Below, one piece after another: positions 1-8,970 of a stretch of 64,000 bases of DNA (the first letter of the stretch is position 1; each line of letters opens with the position of its first letter). The notes under the pieces were generated by a model, which did not search any database, was not told the origin of the DNA, and was given only the letters and a program-made list of their open reading frames with translations. The DNA is from Wenyingzhuangia aestuarii (GTDB lineage: Bacteria; Bacteroidota; Bacteroidia; Flavobacteriales; Flavobacteriaceae). The position numbers were made by a program, and so were the translations under genes. The stretch spans positions 62,001-126,000 of the forward strand of contig NZ_JAATJG010000010.1 of NCBI RefSeq assembly GCF_011927765.1. Direction: 5' to 3'.

Positions 1-1620
1 TAAAGCTTCTATAATTGTTATAAAAATAAGAGGTAAAATAACCGCTAATAACACCGCTACAACATAGTTAAAAGAAGATTTGTTAGCCAAAGGACCTTGT
101 CCAATATCTTTGGCATTGTCTATTACTTTTATGCTTGATGAATTGGCAGCAATTGCTGCACCAGCATCGTAACTTTTTTGTTTTAATATGTTATAATTTC
201 CTTCGGATAAAGCATAATCTTTTTCCAATTGAAGTAATTGATGTTCTTTAAGAGGTAAATCTTTAATAGAGTATTTAATTTCTGTAATATGTCTTTCTAT
301 TTTTTTAGACTTTTCTGTATTAAAAACAATTAAAGAGTTAATTCTACTTTTTATATTTCCTTTAGATAGTTGAATTTTATTATTTAATTCTATAAAATCA
401 GGGTGTGAAGGGTAAATGTGGTTGCTTAACAACTTCTCTTTTAACATTAATTGATTGATCAATTCTGTTAATTCTGTTTGTAAACCTACATTTTGAATTT
501 CCGCAAGAGGAATGTTTTTAATATCTAAATCATTACTAAGCGTATTGTTTTTAAAACGCAATAACAATTCTGTATTGTCTTTAATTTCTTTTAGTTGATT
601 TTCGTAATCTAAAATTTCATCGTAGGCTCTTGTTCCTTCGCTTGAAAGTTTTACGGAGTTGTCTGTTTTAAATTTAATTAATTGCTCTTCAATATCGTTT
701 AGTTTATTTGTTTCTATCACAAATAAAGAGTCAATAAAGTTTTTAGTATTAACAGCGTAGGTAATTTTTTCTTTCTTTTCTTCTTCCCCTAAAACTTCAA
801 CAGTTTTGTTAATATAATCAATCAATCGTTTTTTGTTTCCACCTTGCATACTTAGGTTTAAAAGCGATGTACCTGTTACAGCTGTACTAATATTTATAGA
901 TCTGTAACGGCCAACAGTACCATTAAAAGAACTAAAACTAACGTAGTAAGTTTTGTTTAGAACGGGATTGTTTACTAAGTGTAAGTCAAACTCACAAAAA
1001 GGAGTTTTAATACTTTTTGTAATGTCAAACGTTTTTTGATAGCGATTGCTTTTAAGATTTACTCCTGCAGCCGTATGTGTAAAATAATTATAAGTAGAAA
1101 TAGCAGTTCTTTCTTCTCCTAAGTCTAAGGTTAATTGAATGGTGTTAGGTGTGGTAAAAACAATTTCAATTTTATCATTTTGAATTTGATAACTCTCTTT
1201 GTTGTTTAGGTTAATAACAAAAGGGGTGTATCCGTAAACATCTTTAAATCTTTTTTTAAACAGTATTTCTTCTTTTTCTAAATAGTTAATGTAGAACTGA
1301 AGTTTTTCCACAACCTTTTCATTGTGAGTTCTAGATTTAAATTCAGCCTTTACAGATTCAACCATATCACTTGCACCTCCCCAGTTAAAAGAAATGTTTG
1401 TGTTAGAAGAAAACATAGGATTAGACTTCTCGTTAATGGTAATTTGAGTACCAATACTGTAGTTATTGGTATTCATCATATTTTTGTACTTGGCAAATGC
1501 TAAAGAAATAACAATTGATAAAACAAAAAGTTTCCAATAACTAACTACTTTAAGTAGGTATCCTTTTAAGTCTATAGAACCAAATTCTGAAGTAATGCTT
1601 TTTAGGTTTTTAGAATCCAT
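1..1620 (-). CDS. Wzc/GumC-like polysaccharide chain-length/co-polymerase protein (3' part outside window)
   Basis: Reading leftward from the ATG at 1620, an uninterrupted frame of about 540 codons runs off the left edge. It begins MDSKNLKSITSEFG, has a transmembrane segment at about residues 31-47 (the WKLFVLSIVISLAFA stretch), a long periplasmic region rich in heptad-like Leu/Ile/Glu/Lys segments (coiled coil, about 300-470), and a second hydrophobic segment (VVAVLLAVILPLIFI) just before the edge. This is the Wzz/Wzc arrangement of inner-membrane proteins that control chain length and export of capsule or exopolysaccharide. A C-terminal tyrosine autokinase domain would lie beyond the window and cannot be confirmed. 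The Wza-like gene ends 6 bp upstream, so the two form an export operon. Confidence 0.85.
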   Translation of the reverse strand, partial: MDSKNLKSITSEFGSIDLKGYLLKVVSYWKLFVLSIVISLAFAKYKNMMNTNNYSIGTQITINEKSNPMFSSNTNISFNWGGASDMVESVKAEFKSRTHNEKVVEKLQFYINYLEKEEILFKKRFKDVYGYTPFVINLNNKESYQIQNDKIEIVFTTPNTIQLTLDLGEERTAISTYNYFTHTAAGVNLKSNRYQKTFDITKSIKTPFCEFDLHLVNNPVLNKTYYVSFSSFNGTVGRYRSINISTAVTGTSLLNLSMQGGNKKRLIDYINKTVEVLGEEEKKEKITYAVNTKNFIDSLFVIETNKLNDIEEQLIKFKTDNSVKLSSEGTRAYDEILDYENQLKEIKDNTELLLRFKNNTLSNDLDIKNIPLAEIQNVGLQTELTELINQLMLKEKLLSNHIYPSHPDFIELNNKIQLSKGNIKSRINSLIVFNTEKSKKIERHITEIKYSIKDLPLKEHQLLQLEKDYALSEGNYNILKQKSYDAGAAIAANSSSIKVIDNAKDIGQGPLANKSSFNYVVAVLLAVILPLIFITIIEAL

Positions 1621-1626
1621 GTATTA

Positions 1627-2406
1627 CTATAAAGAGTTAATAAATAAAATGGTGGTAATAGCAACGGTAAAGGTTGATAATACGGTGTTAAACACACTTA
1701 AACCGGTAGTTCCAATTCCCACAGGTTTTTGACGAATGGGCTTTATATTAATAATATCGTTGTTTTTTAATAAGAATACATCAGAGTTTAAGCTTTCAAT
1801 ATTAGTCAAATCAATAATATGTTTTTTAACTCCATTTTCTTCTTGTCTAATCACCTCTATGTTTGTTCTATTTCCATATTCTGTAATGTCACCAGAACTA
1901 GCAATGGCATCAATAATAGTCGCTTCGTAAGACTGTAGAGTATTGGTTCCTGGTGCTCCAATTTCTCCAACAATGGTATATTTAATTCCGGCATTTTTTA
2001 CTGTTACAAAATATGTATCTGTATTCTGAAGGTATTTTGCTAATTCATTCTCAATTTTAGTTCTAATTTCGTTTAACGTAAACCCAAGAACATTCATTTC
2101 TCCAATATAAGGTAATCTAATGTTTCCGTGTATGTCTATTCTATAACCACTAAAATAAGGATTTATGTTGGATGCGTTTCCTTGGCTAGAATTACTACTT
2201 CCTAATGAATTAAAAAAATCGGTTAACTCCTTATCTTTAGAACTAACGGTAATTAAAAGAATGTCGTTAATTTGAGTTTTAAAAGTTTTATGAGGAAAAT
2301 CGTATTTTTTTTCTAACAAACTACCCTGTAGGTAAGTTGTTCGTTTATTACTAACGCAAGAAGTGAATAAAATCAATGTAATAAAGGCGATAACAATATT
2401 TTTCAT
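1627..2406 (-). CDS. Wza-like polysaccharide export outer-membrane lipoprotein
   Basis: This 259-residue protein has a lipoprotein signal peptide with lipobox LFTSC (Cys17), so it is probably anchored in the outer membrane. Residues ~40-130 match a Poly_export domain (NDILLITVSS, then GYRIDIHGNIRLPYIGEMNVLG), followed by an SLBB-like segment (~140-215, YTIVGEIGAPGTNTL). A hydrophobic C-terminal tail (~235-257) is typical of the short Bacteroidota Wza homologues. In the family these proteins form the outer-membrane channel for capsule or exopolysaccharide. It lies immediately upstream of the Wzc-like gene (6-bp gap), which supports a joint role in export. No glycosyltransferases of the pathway lie inside this window. 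Confidence 0.9.
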   Translation of the reverse strand: MKNIVIAFITLILFTSCVSNKRTTYLQGSLLEKKYDFPHKTFKTQINDILLITVSSKDKELTDFFNSLGSSNSSQGNASNINPYFSGYRIDIHGNIRLPYIGEMNVLGFTLNEIRTKIENELAKYLQNTDTYFVTVKNAGIKYTIVGEIGAPGTNTLQSYEATIIDAIASSGDITEYGNRTNIEVIRQEENGVKKHIIDLTNIESLNSDVFLLKNNDIINIKPIRQKPVGIGTTGLSVFNTVLSTFTVAITTILFINSL

Positions 2407-2502
2407 AGAGTAAGAAATGTCTTTAATAACAAATATAAAATTATAAATTAGAGATTCTAACTTTAATTTGCTTTACTTTTACAGTCGTTTTTAGGAAATA
2501 CT

Positions 2503-3264
2503 ATGGTAAACGATTACATTAAATTTATAATAAATTCTTCAAATGAGCACGGTGTTCACTCACCCTTTGTGTATAAGTTAGTTACAGAATGTTTTTATAA
2601 AAAATCTCCTAGTACTATACAAGCAAAAATACGTAGCTATAAAGAAAAATTAAAGGCAAATAAAAATTTTATAAATGTTACAGATTTAGGTTCGGGCTCC
2701 AGAGTCTTTAAAAGTAATCGTAGAAAAATAAGTGCTATTGCTAAAAACGCAAGTATTTCTACAAAACACGCTTTGTTATTAAATAGGATAGTTGCTTATT
2801 TAAAATGTGAAGAAATTTTAGAGTTAGGTACTTCTTTAGGAACGGGAACTTTTTCTTTAGTAATAAACAATCCAAAGGCAAAAATAACTTCTATAGAAGG
2901 TTGTCCAGAAACCTTAAAAATTGCCCAAAATGCACTAAAAGAATATCAATCGCAATTAAATTTAATTCAAGGAGATTTTAAAAAGGTGTTACCCGATGTT
3001 TTAAAAACAAAATACGATTTAATTTATTTTGATGGAAATCATCAGAAAGAAGCAACACTAACCTATTTTAAAAAGTGTTTACAAGCCAAACACAACGATA
3101 CTGTTTTTATTTTTGATGATATTTATTGGTCACAAGGAATGAAAGAAGCTTGGCAAGAAATTAAAGAACATCCAGAAGTAAAAGTTACGGTAGATATTTT
3201 TCAGTGGGGATTGGTATTTTTTAGAAGAGAGCAAGTAAAAGAACATTTTAAAATTAGATACTAA
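2503..3264 (+). CDS. class I SAM-dependent methyltransferase (O-methyltransferase-like)
   Basis: This 253-residue cytosolic protein has the SAM-binding motif I ELGTSLGTGT at about residues 107-116, an acidic motif II (SIEGCPE), and a motif resembling DLIYFDGNHQ, as in catechol/caffeoyl-type O-methyltransferases. The N-terminus (EHGVHSPFVYKLV) is characteristic of a Bacteroidota-specific family whose substrate is not known to me. The stop codon lies 2 bp before the start of the cobalamin adenosyltransferase gene, so the two are probably translated from one message. The function beyond methyl transfer cannot be assigned from sequence. Confidence 0.85.
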   Translation: MVNDYIKFIINSSNEHGVHSPFVYKLVTECFYKKSPSTIQAKIRSYKEKLKANKNFINVTDLGSGSRVFKSNRRKISAIAKNASISTKHALLLNRIVAYLKCEEILELGTSLGTGTFSLVINNPKAKITSIEGCPETLKIAQNALKEYQSQLNLIQGDFKKVLPDVLKTKYDLIYFDGNHQKEATLTYFKKCLQAKHNDTVFIFDDIYWSQGMKEAWQEIKEHPEVKVTVDIFQWGLVFFRREQVKEHFKIRY

Positions 3265-3266
3265 AT

Positions 3267-3836
3267 ATGAAGATTTATACAAAAACAGGAGACAAAGGAG
3301 AAACTTCTTTGTTTGGAGGAAAAAGAGTTTCTAAATCTCATATTAGAATTGATGCTTATGGAACTGTAGATGAGCTAAATTCTTACTTAGGTTTAATTAG
3401 AGATCAAGACATCAATCAACAACACAAAGATTTTATTATTAAAATTCAGAACGAATTATTTGTAATAGGAGCTTTTTTAGCAACACCCCAAGAAAGTGAA
3501 ACGCTAAAAAACGGAAAAAGTAGGTTGGGATTCGCAGCTTTTGGCGATCAAGAAATACAAGAATTGGAAAAACAGATAGATTTATTAGATAATACGTTGC
3601 CACAAATGACACATTTTGTGTTACCAGGCGGACATATCTCGGTGTCACATTGTCACGTGGCAAGAACTATTTGTAGAAGAGCAGAAAGAATTAGTGTCTT
3701 GTTAAATGAGCATGAGCCTGTCAATACAGCGGTTATTTCTTATTTAAATAGACTTTCTGATTACTTATTTGTGTTGGCACGAATGTTGTCAAATCAATTA
3801 CAAGCGGATGAAATTAAGTGGATTCCGAACAAATAA
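3267..3836 (+). CDS. cob(I)alamin adenosyltransferase, PduO type
   Basis: This 189-residue protein begins with the PduO/MMAB ATP-binding signature (KIYTKTGDKGETSLFGG) and contains the conserved helical-bundle motif CRRAERISVLL followed by YLNRLSDYLFVLAR near the C-terminus. It transfers the adenosyl group of ATP to cob(I)alamin to give adenosylcobalamin. The length is normal for a single-domain PduO-type enzyme. The gene is 2 bp downstream of the methyltransferase. I see no B12-dependent enzyme and no cobalamin riboswitch nearby, so the AdoCbl-using partner is elsewhere in the genome. Confidence 0.93.
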   Translation: MKIYTKTGDKGETSLFGGKRVSKSHIRIDAYGTVDELNSYLGLIRDQDINQQHKDFIIKIQNELFVIGAFLATPQESETLKNGKSRLGFAAFGDQEIQELEKQIDLLDNTLPQMTHFVLPGGHISVSHCHVARTICRRAERISVLLNEHEPVNTAVISYLNRLSDYLFVLARMLSNQLQADEIKWIPNK

Positions 3837-3866
3837 AAATAAGTTCTTTAAAAGACTAAAAAAAAC

Positions 3867-3896
3867 TTGACTTTTTTAATAAAAAAATTATTTTTG
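3867..3896 (+). promoter_or_regulatory. Bacteroidota-type promoter upstream of the DUF2795 gene and secA
   Basis: A -33 TTG(A) at 3867-3869 is separated by 19 bp from a -7 TATTTTTG at 3889-3896, matching the Bacteroidota consensus TAnnTTTG. Transcription would start about 3902, some 18 nt before the ATG at 3920. Confidence 0.6.
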
Positions 3897-3919
3897 CAAT
3901 AATTATAATTTGAAAAAAA

Positions 3920-4141
3920 ATGTATTGGACTTTAGAATTAGCTAATTATTTAGCAGATGCACCTTGGCCAGCTTCAAAAGATGAATTAATTGATTTTGCA
4001 ATTAGAACTGGAGCACCACTAGAAGTTGTAGAGAATTTGCAAAGTTTAGAAGATGAAGGAGAAATCTACGATGATATCGTAGAAATTTGGCCTGATTATC
4101 CGACTGAAGAGGATTATCTTTGGAACGAAGAAGAATATTAA
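3920..4141 (+). CDS. small acidic DUF2795-like protein
   Basis: This 73-residue, strongly acidic cytosolic protein starts MYWTLELANYLADAPWPASK and matches my memory of the DUF2795 family: a short helical protein with a conserved pattern of (W)P(A/F)xKxELI and a helix that follows the AP/TGAP turn. The function is unknown. It has its own promoter (3867-3896) and is followed by a terminator-like hairpin (4164-4190) before secA, so it may be transcribed as a short monocistronic message with read-through into secA. Confidence 0.75.
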   Translation: MYWTLELANYLADAPWPASKDELIDFAIRTGAPLEVVENLQSLEDEGEIYDDIVEIWPDYPTEEDYLWNEEEY

Positions 4142-4163
4142 ATTACAGCAGAATTAAATAAAG

Positions 4164-4190
4164 AAAAGTCTCATTAGAGGCTTTTTTTTT
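4164..4190 (+). terminator. Rho-independent terminator after the DUF2795 gene
   Basis: A 9-bp stem AAAAGTCTC / GAGGCTTTT (one G-U pair) with loop ATTA is followed by a run of Ts. It lies between the DUF2795 gene and secA, so secA is either read through or has its own start site in the 33 bp that follow. Confidence 0.7.
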
Positions 4191-4222
4191 ATTTAAATTT
4201 GAGACATAAACAATAAAATAAA

Positions 4223-7200
4223 ATGGGGATATTAGACTCAGTAATGAAAGTTTTTGTTGGAGATAAACAACAAAAAGATTTAAAATTACTACAACCTATA
4301 GTAGCCGAAGTAAGAGCTTACGAAGCGGCTTTACAAAAATTATCAATAGACGAATTAAGAGCAAAAACTGTAGAGTTTAAAAGCTTAATTAATACAGCAA
4401 CAAAATCTATTGAAGATGAAATTACAGCTTTAGAAACCAAAGCAAAAGAAGCTAATGTTGATGATAAAGAGGCTATTTACAATCAAATAGATGCTTTACA
4501 AGATCAAGCTTATGAAGCTTCGGAAAAAGTATTAAAAGACATTCAAGCAGAAGCTTTTGCTGTAATTAAAGAAACCGCTAAAAGGTTTACCGAAAATACA
4601 CAAATAGAAGTAACTGCAACTACTTATGATAGAGAACTATCTGCTAATAAAGAATACGTTCAGTTAGTTGGAGAAGACAAAGCTGTTTGGCAAAACTCTT
4701 GGGATGCATCGGGTACACAAGTAACTTGGAACATGATTCATTATGATGTTCAGTTAATTGGTGGTTCTGTATTACATCAAGGTAAAATTGCAGAAATGAT
4801 GACTGGGGAAGGAAAAACCTTAGTAGCAACCTTACCAATTTACTTAAATGCATTAGCAGGAAAAGGAGTACACGTAGTTACCGTAAACGATTACTTAGCA
4901 AAACGTGATAGTGCTTGGATGGCACCAATTTTTCAATTCCACGGATTAACAATTGATTGTATAGATAATTACCAAGCAAACTCACCAGAAAGAAGAGCGG
5001 CTTACAATGCAGATATTACGTATGGAACTAACAATGAGTTTGGTTTTGATTATTTACGTGATAACATGGCTAGTACACAAGAAGACTTGGTACAACGCAA
5101 ACCAAACTACGCTATTGTAGATGAGGTGGATTCTGTGTTAATTGATGATGCTCGTACCCCTTTAATTATTTCAGGACAAGTTCAGGATGGAGATAGACAT
5201 GAATTTAACGAACTAAAACCTAAGGTTTCTGATATTGTTAAATTACAAAGTCAATATTTGGTAAGTGTTTTGGCCAATGCTAAAAAATTAATCAAAGAAG
5301 GAGACACCAAAGAAGGAGCATTCCAATTGTTAAGAGTATACAGAGGTTTGCCTAAAAACAAAGCTTTAATTAAGTTTTTATCGCAAGAAGGGATTAAGCA
5401 GTTATTACAAAAAACTGAAAATCACTACATGCAAGATAATAACAAAGAAATGTACAAGGTTGACGAAGAATTGTACTTTGTTATTGAAGAGAAAAATAAC
5501 TCTATTGAGTTAACAGAAAAAGGAATTGCAGCCTTATCTGGAGAACAACAAGAAGACTTTTTTGTGTTGCCAGATATTGGGGTTAAAATTGGTCAAATAG
5601 AAGCTTCTGAAATTTCTGACGAAGAAAAAATTGAACAAAAAGAAGAATTATACAGAGACTTTAGTATTAAGAGTGAAAGAATTCACACATTAAACCAATT
5701 GCTAAAAGCCTACACTTTGTTTGAAAAAGATGTAGAGTATGTAGTAATGGATAACAAAGTAAAAATTGTTGATGAACAAACGGGACGTATCATGGATGGT
5801 CGTCGTTATTCTGATGGTTTACATCAAGCAATTGAAGCTAAAGAAGATGTGAAAATTGAAGCAGCTTCTCAAACTTATGCAACGGTAACTTTACAAAACT
5901 ATTTTAGAATGTATCGTAAACTATCTGGTATGACAGGTACAGCGATTACAGAAGCAGGAGAGTTTTGGCAAATTTACGAATTGGATGTAGTAGTAGTTCC
6001 TACAAACAAACCAATTGCTAGAGAAGATAAAGAAGACTTAATCTATAAAACAGCTAGAGAAAAGTACAATGCTGTTATTGATGATGTGGTAAAATTAGTA
6101 GAAGCAGGAAGACCTGTTTTGGTAGGTACCACATCGGTAGAAATTTCTGAATTATTAGGTAGAATGTTATCTATCAGAAAAATTAAGCACAACGTATTAA
6201 ACGCAAAATTGCATAAAAAAGAAGCAGATGTTGTTGCAGAAGCTGGTAAACCAGGAATTGTAACTATTGCAACAAACATGGCAGGTCGTGGTACCGATAT
6301 TAAATTGTCTGATGAAGTAAAAGCAGCAGGTGGTTTAGCAATTATTGGTACAGAACGTCACGATTCTCGTCGTGTAGACCGTCAGTTACGTGGTCGTGCT
6401 GGTCGTCAGGGAGATGTGGGGTCTTCTCAATTCTACGTGTCTTTAGAAGATAACTTAATGCGTTTGTTTGGTTCTGATAGAATTGCCAAAATGATGGATA
6501 GAATGGGATTAGAAGAAGGTGAAGTGATTCAGCATTCTATGATTACAAAATCTATTGAAAGAGCTCAGAAAAAAGTAGAAGAAAACAACTTTGGTATTCG
6601 TAAGCGTTTGTTAGAGTATGATGATATTATGAATTCTCAACGTGAGGTAGTTTACAAACGTAGACGTCATGCTTTAGATGGAAAGCGTTTACAGGTAGAT
6701 ATTTCTAACATGATTTATGATGCATGTGCATCTATTGTTGATAATAACAAAGCCATTAACGATTATAAAAACTTTGAGTTTGAATTAATTGTTAGTACAT
6801 CTATGAGTTCTCCTTTTACCGAAGAAGAATTTAATAGCACATTGCCTCAAGAATTATCTGATAAATTATACGAGGTAGTGATGAAGCACTATCAAGATAA
6901 AATGGCTAGAAATGCAGGATCTGCTTTCCCAATTATCAAAAATGTATATGAAACAGAAGGAGATAAATACGAACGTATTGTAGTTCCTTTTAGTGATGGA
7001 GTAAAATCATTAAGAGTAGTTACCGATTTAAAAAAATCATACGAAACGCAAGGAGCAGAGTTAATTTCTGATTTTGAAAAAAACATCACCTTAGCAATTA
7101 TTGATGAAGAGTGGAAAGATCATTTACGTAAAATGGATGATTTAAAGCAATCGGTACAAAATGCCTCTTACGAGCAAAAAGATCCTTTATTAATTTATAA

Positions 7201-7576
7201 GTTTGAAGCTTATGAGTTGTTTAAAAAGATGTTGGAGAAAGTAAATAAAGAAGTATTGTCTTTCTTGTTTAAAGGAGAGTTACCAGAAAGTAATCAAGAA
7301 ATTTCTGAAGCAAAAGAGCAAAAAGCACAACAAAATGTTCAGACATCTAAACAAGAGGTGTTAAATTCATCAGAAGCAGCAAACAGACAAGCTGTTCAGA
7401 ATTCACAAACACAACAGCCTGTACAAGAAACTATTGTTAGAGAGCAACCAAAAATTGGTAGAAACGACAAAGTGGTTATTCAGAATATACAAACAGGAGA
7501 AAAAAAAGAAACCAAGTTTAAGCAAGCTATTCCGTTGTTAGAAACAGGAAAGTGGGTGTTAACTGGATTGGCTTAA
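4223..7576 (+). CDS. secA: preprotein translocase ATPase SecA
   Basis: This 1117-residue protein is the motor that drives unfolded preproteins through SecYEG. Visible motifs include Walker A TGEGKT at residues 194-199, DEVD at 300-303, the second RecA-like domain with VGTTSVEISE and NMAGRGTDIKL, and the arginine-finger region GRAGRQGD. It is longer than the about 900-residue E. coli protein because of insertions: residues ~60-115 are a Glu/Lys-rich helical insert, and ~330-480 are expanded, as is usual in Bacteroidota. The C-terminus (residues ~1040-1117) is a Gln-rich linker ending in a short basic module, with no Cys-rich zinc-binding motif. Confidence 0.98.
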   Translation: MGILDSVMKVFVGDKQQKDLKLLQPIVAEVRAYEAALQKLSIDELRAKTVEFKSLINTATKSIEDEITALETKAKEANVDDKEAIYNQIDALQDQAYEASEKVLKDIQAEAFAVIKETAKRFTENTQIEVTATTYDRELSANKEYVQLVGEDKAVWQNSWDASGTQVTWNMIHYDVQLIGGSVLHQGKIAEMMTGEGKTLVATLPIYLNALAGKGVHVVTVNDYLAKRDSAWMAPIFQFHGLTIDCIDNYQANSPERRAAYNADITYGTNNEFGFDYLRDNMASTQEDLVQRKPNYAIVDEVDSVLIDDARTPLIISGQVQDGDRHEFNELKPKVSDIVKLQSQYLVSVLANAKKLIKEGDTKEGAFQLLRVYRGLPKNKALIKFLSQEGIKQLLQKTENHYMQDNNKEMYKVDEELYFVIEEKNNSIELTEKGIAALSGEQQEDFFVLPDIGVKIGQIEASEISDEEKIEQKEELYRDFSIKSERIHTLNQLLKAYTLFEKDVEYVVMDNKVKIVDEQTGRIMDGRRYSDGLHQAIEAKEDVKIEAASQTYATVTLQNYFRMYRKLSGMTGTAITEAGEFWQIYELDVVVVPTNKPIAREDKEDLIYKTAREKYNAVIDDVVKLVEAGRPVLVGTTSVEISELLGRMLSIRKIKHNVLNAKLHKKEADVVAEAGKPGIVTIATNMAGRGTDIKLSDEVKAAGGLAIIGTERHDSRRVDRQLRGRAGRQGDVGSSQFYVSLEDNLMRLFGSDRIAKMMDRMGLEEGEVIQHSMITKSIERAQKKVEENNFGIRKRLLEYDDIMNSQREVVYKRRRHALDGKRLQVDISNMIYDACASIVDNNKAINDYKNFEFELIVSTSMSSPFTEEEFNSTLPQELSDKLYEVVMKHYQDKMARNAGSAFPIIKNVYETEGDKYERIVVPFSDGVKSLRVVTDLKKSYETQGAELISDFEKNITLAIIDEEWKDHLRKMDDLKQSVQNASYEQKDPLLIYKFEAYELFKKMLEKVNKEVLSFLFKGELPESNQEISEAKEQKAQQNVQTSKQEVLNSSEAANRQAVQNSQTQQPVQETIVREQPKIGRNDKVVIQNIQTGEKKETKFKQAIPLLETGKWVLTGLA

Positions 7577-7603
7577 GAGATAGCTAACATATTTTACATA
7601 AAA

Positions 7604-7632
7604 AAAACCGTCAATATTGACGGTTTTTTTTA
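7604..7632 (+). terminator. Rho-independent terminator after secA
   Basis: A long perfect stem, AAAACCGTCAA / TTGACGGTTTT extended by A and T tracts, follows the secA stop by about 28 bp. The A-tract on the other side makes it usable from the minus strand too, where the lipoprotein gene ends at 7655. Confidence 0.85.
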
Positions 7633-7654
7633 TGTATTAAGGTAATATAAGGAA

Positions 7655-8569
7655 TTACCAAATAGTAATTTTATTTACGTTTTTTCCTTGGTAATTCTCT
7701 ATATCATCTGAATTAAAACGAAAAGTAACGTCTGCTTTGTTAAAAGCATGGTGATCTCTATATTGATAATATCTAATAGAGCTGGTTTCATTATTGTAGG
7801 AGCTTTTTGTTGTGGGAGTTCCAAAAATTTCAATCACTTTATCCATTGTAATGCTATTGTTGCTACTTAGCTGCCCTAAGTTGTCTAAATAAGAATATGG
7901 ATCCATTGGGTATATAGTACCATTAAGATTAAAATTAGTAGGTTCTATATAAATATATACTTCATGTATCCAACCATTTAAGGTTGTGTTTCCCCCTTTA
8001 GTTCCTGCAAGTAAAGAAAAGACAAATCCTTTGTCAAAATAAAACCAATCTTCATATAAATAAGTTGTTGTGATACCATTTACAGTCTCTTTAGTTTCAT
8101 AACTATAAACAAGTCCTGGTTCTCCATGTAGTTGTTTTATTCTGCCCGAAGTGTCATCATCTAACGTAATTCCTTCAAACGTAAGAAAGTCTTCTGTACC
8201 GTGTTTGTTGAATTTAATAGATAAAACTTCGTTAATTGTTTCTGCTTTGTTTTTAAGTGTAATAGTAATGGGAGCAGACAGAACTTCATTAGAAGAAATT
8301 TGATAAGATGTGGATGAAATTTTTACAATAGATAATGCAGAAGCAGTACTTTTTACTTCGATAACATCTACATTGTTAGTATTAATGTCTAAAGTAGCTA
8401 CATCTTTAACAAATAGTTCGTTTTTGTTTAGAAGTATAGTGTTAACTTTAATTTCTTCAGTTGTTACCAATAGAGTTTCCTCAGGGTTTTCTTCAATTTG
8501 AGTATCCTCAGAGCATGAGAATACAACACACAGCAATGCTGTTGCGAATAAATAAGCAATTTTTTTCAT
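7655..8569 (-). CDS. lipoprotein of unknown function
   Basis: This 304-residue protein has a lipoprotein signal peptide with lipobox VFSC (Cys19). An acidic linker follows, then a beta-rich region at ~35-125 that looks like an immunoglobulin- or BACON-like fold (LLNKNELFVKDVATLDIN...ITLKNKAE). The second half (~130-304) contains short alternating segments such as RIKQLHGEPGLVYSYETKE and VIEIFGTPTTKSSY, the latter two resembling repeats. I do not recognise the family. It ends about 23 bp from the secA terminator, which can serve both strands. No operon partner is visible. Confidence 0.7.
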   Translation of the reverse strand: MKKIAYLFATALLCVVFSCSEDTQIEENPEETLLVTTEEIKVNTILLNKNELFVKDVATLDINTNNVDVIEVKSTASALSIVKISSTSYQISSNEVLSAPITITLKNKAETINEVLSIKFNKHGTEDFLTFEGITLDDDTSGRIKQLHGEPGLVYSYETKETVNGITTTYLYEDWFYFDKGFVFSLLAGTKGGNTTLNGWIHEVYIYIEPTNFNLNGTIYPMDPYSYLDNLGQLSSNNSITMDKVIEIFGTPTTKSSYNNETSSIRYYQYRDHHAFNKADVTFRFNSDDIENYQGKNVNKITIW

Positions 8570-8970
8570 AGATTTTTTTTTAGTAGCTCAAATGTAAATT
8601 TTTTCACATAATGCTTGTTGTCTCTATGATTCATTAGATAGGTCAAATTCAATAACTTTGGTTAAGGTTGTTGTTGTAAGGGTAACTAATGGCTAGTTTT
8701 AGACTTGTTTTAACGATTAAATTAATCATTTGTTCTAATCATGTATCTTATAAAAACAGAATAGTGTTTTAATAATGTGAACTCTAAAGGTTTTTAAAGC
8801 AGCTAGATTGCATTGTTGTTTGTGTTGATTTTTTATAGGAACAACGAGTTGCTTTTTATAGTTAGATGTTGATTTTCTACTTAACCATTTTTTTTGCTTA
8901 AGAAGAAATATATACGAATTAAATAATTGTCTATAGAAATGTTTAGTTTTGTTCTTCTAAAAAAAAACTT
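8570..8970. other. 401-bp intergenic region
   Basis: This gap lies between the divergently oriented lipoprotein gene and trmL. The only recognisable content is the glycosyltransferase-derived fragment at about 8761-8850. The remainder is AT-rich without an ORF, RNA gene or clear hairpin. Confidence 0.6.
8761..8850 (-). pseudogene. decayed fragment of a glycosyltransferase paralogue
   Basis: This stretch aligns without gaps, at an offset of exactly 1200 bp, to 9961-10050 inside the glycosyltransferase gene at 9845-10831. Over 8771-8850 I count 10 mismatches in 80 positions. Read on the minus strand it encodes VVPIKNQHKQQCN against VVPMKNQYEQQCN of the intact protein, and the frame stays open for about 30 codons before a stop. 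No homology is visible on either side, so it is a remnant of a second copy of the gene. Whether it arose by local duplication or from an independent paralogue cannot be told from sequence alone. Confidence 0.75.

Noticed and set aside
2461-2502. Promoter for the methyltransferase gene (TACTTTTA near 2475)
   Set aside because: The last base of the -7 motif does not fit and no -33 TTG is at the right distance; too weak to list.
3100-3270. Possible cobalamin riboswitch before the adenosyltransferase gene
   Set aside because: The gene starts 2 bp after the methyltransferase stop; no leader exists to hold a B12 box structure.
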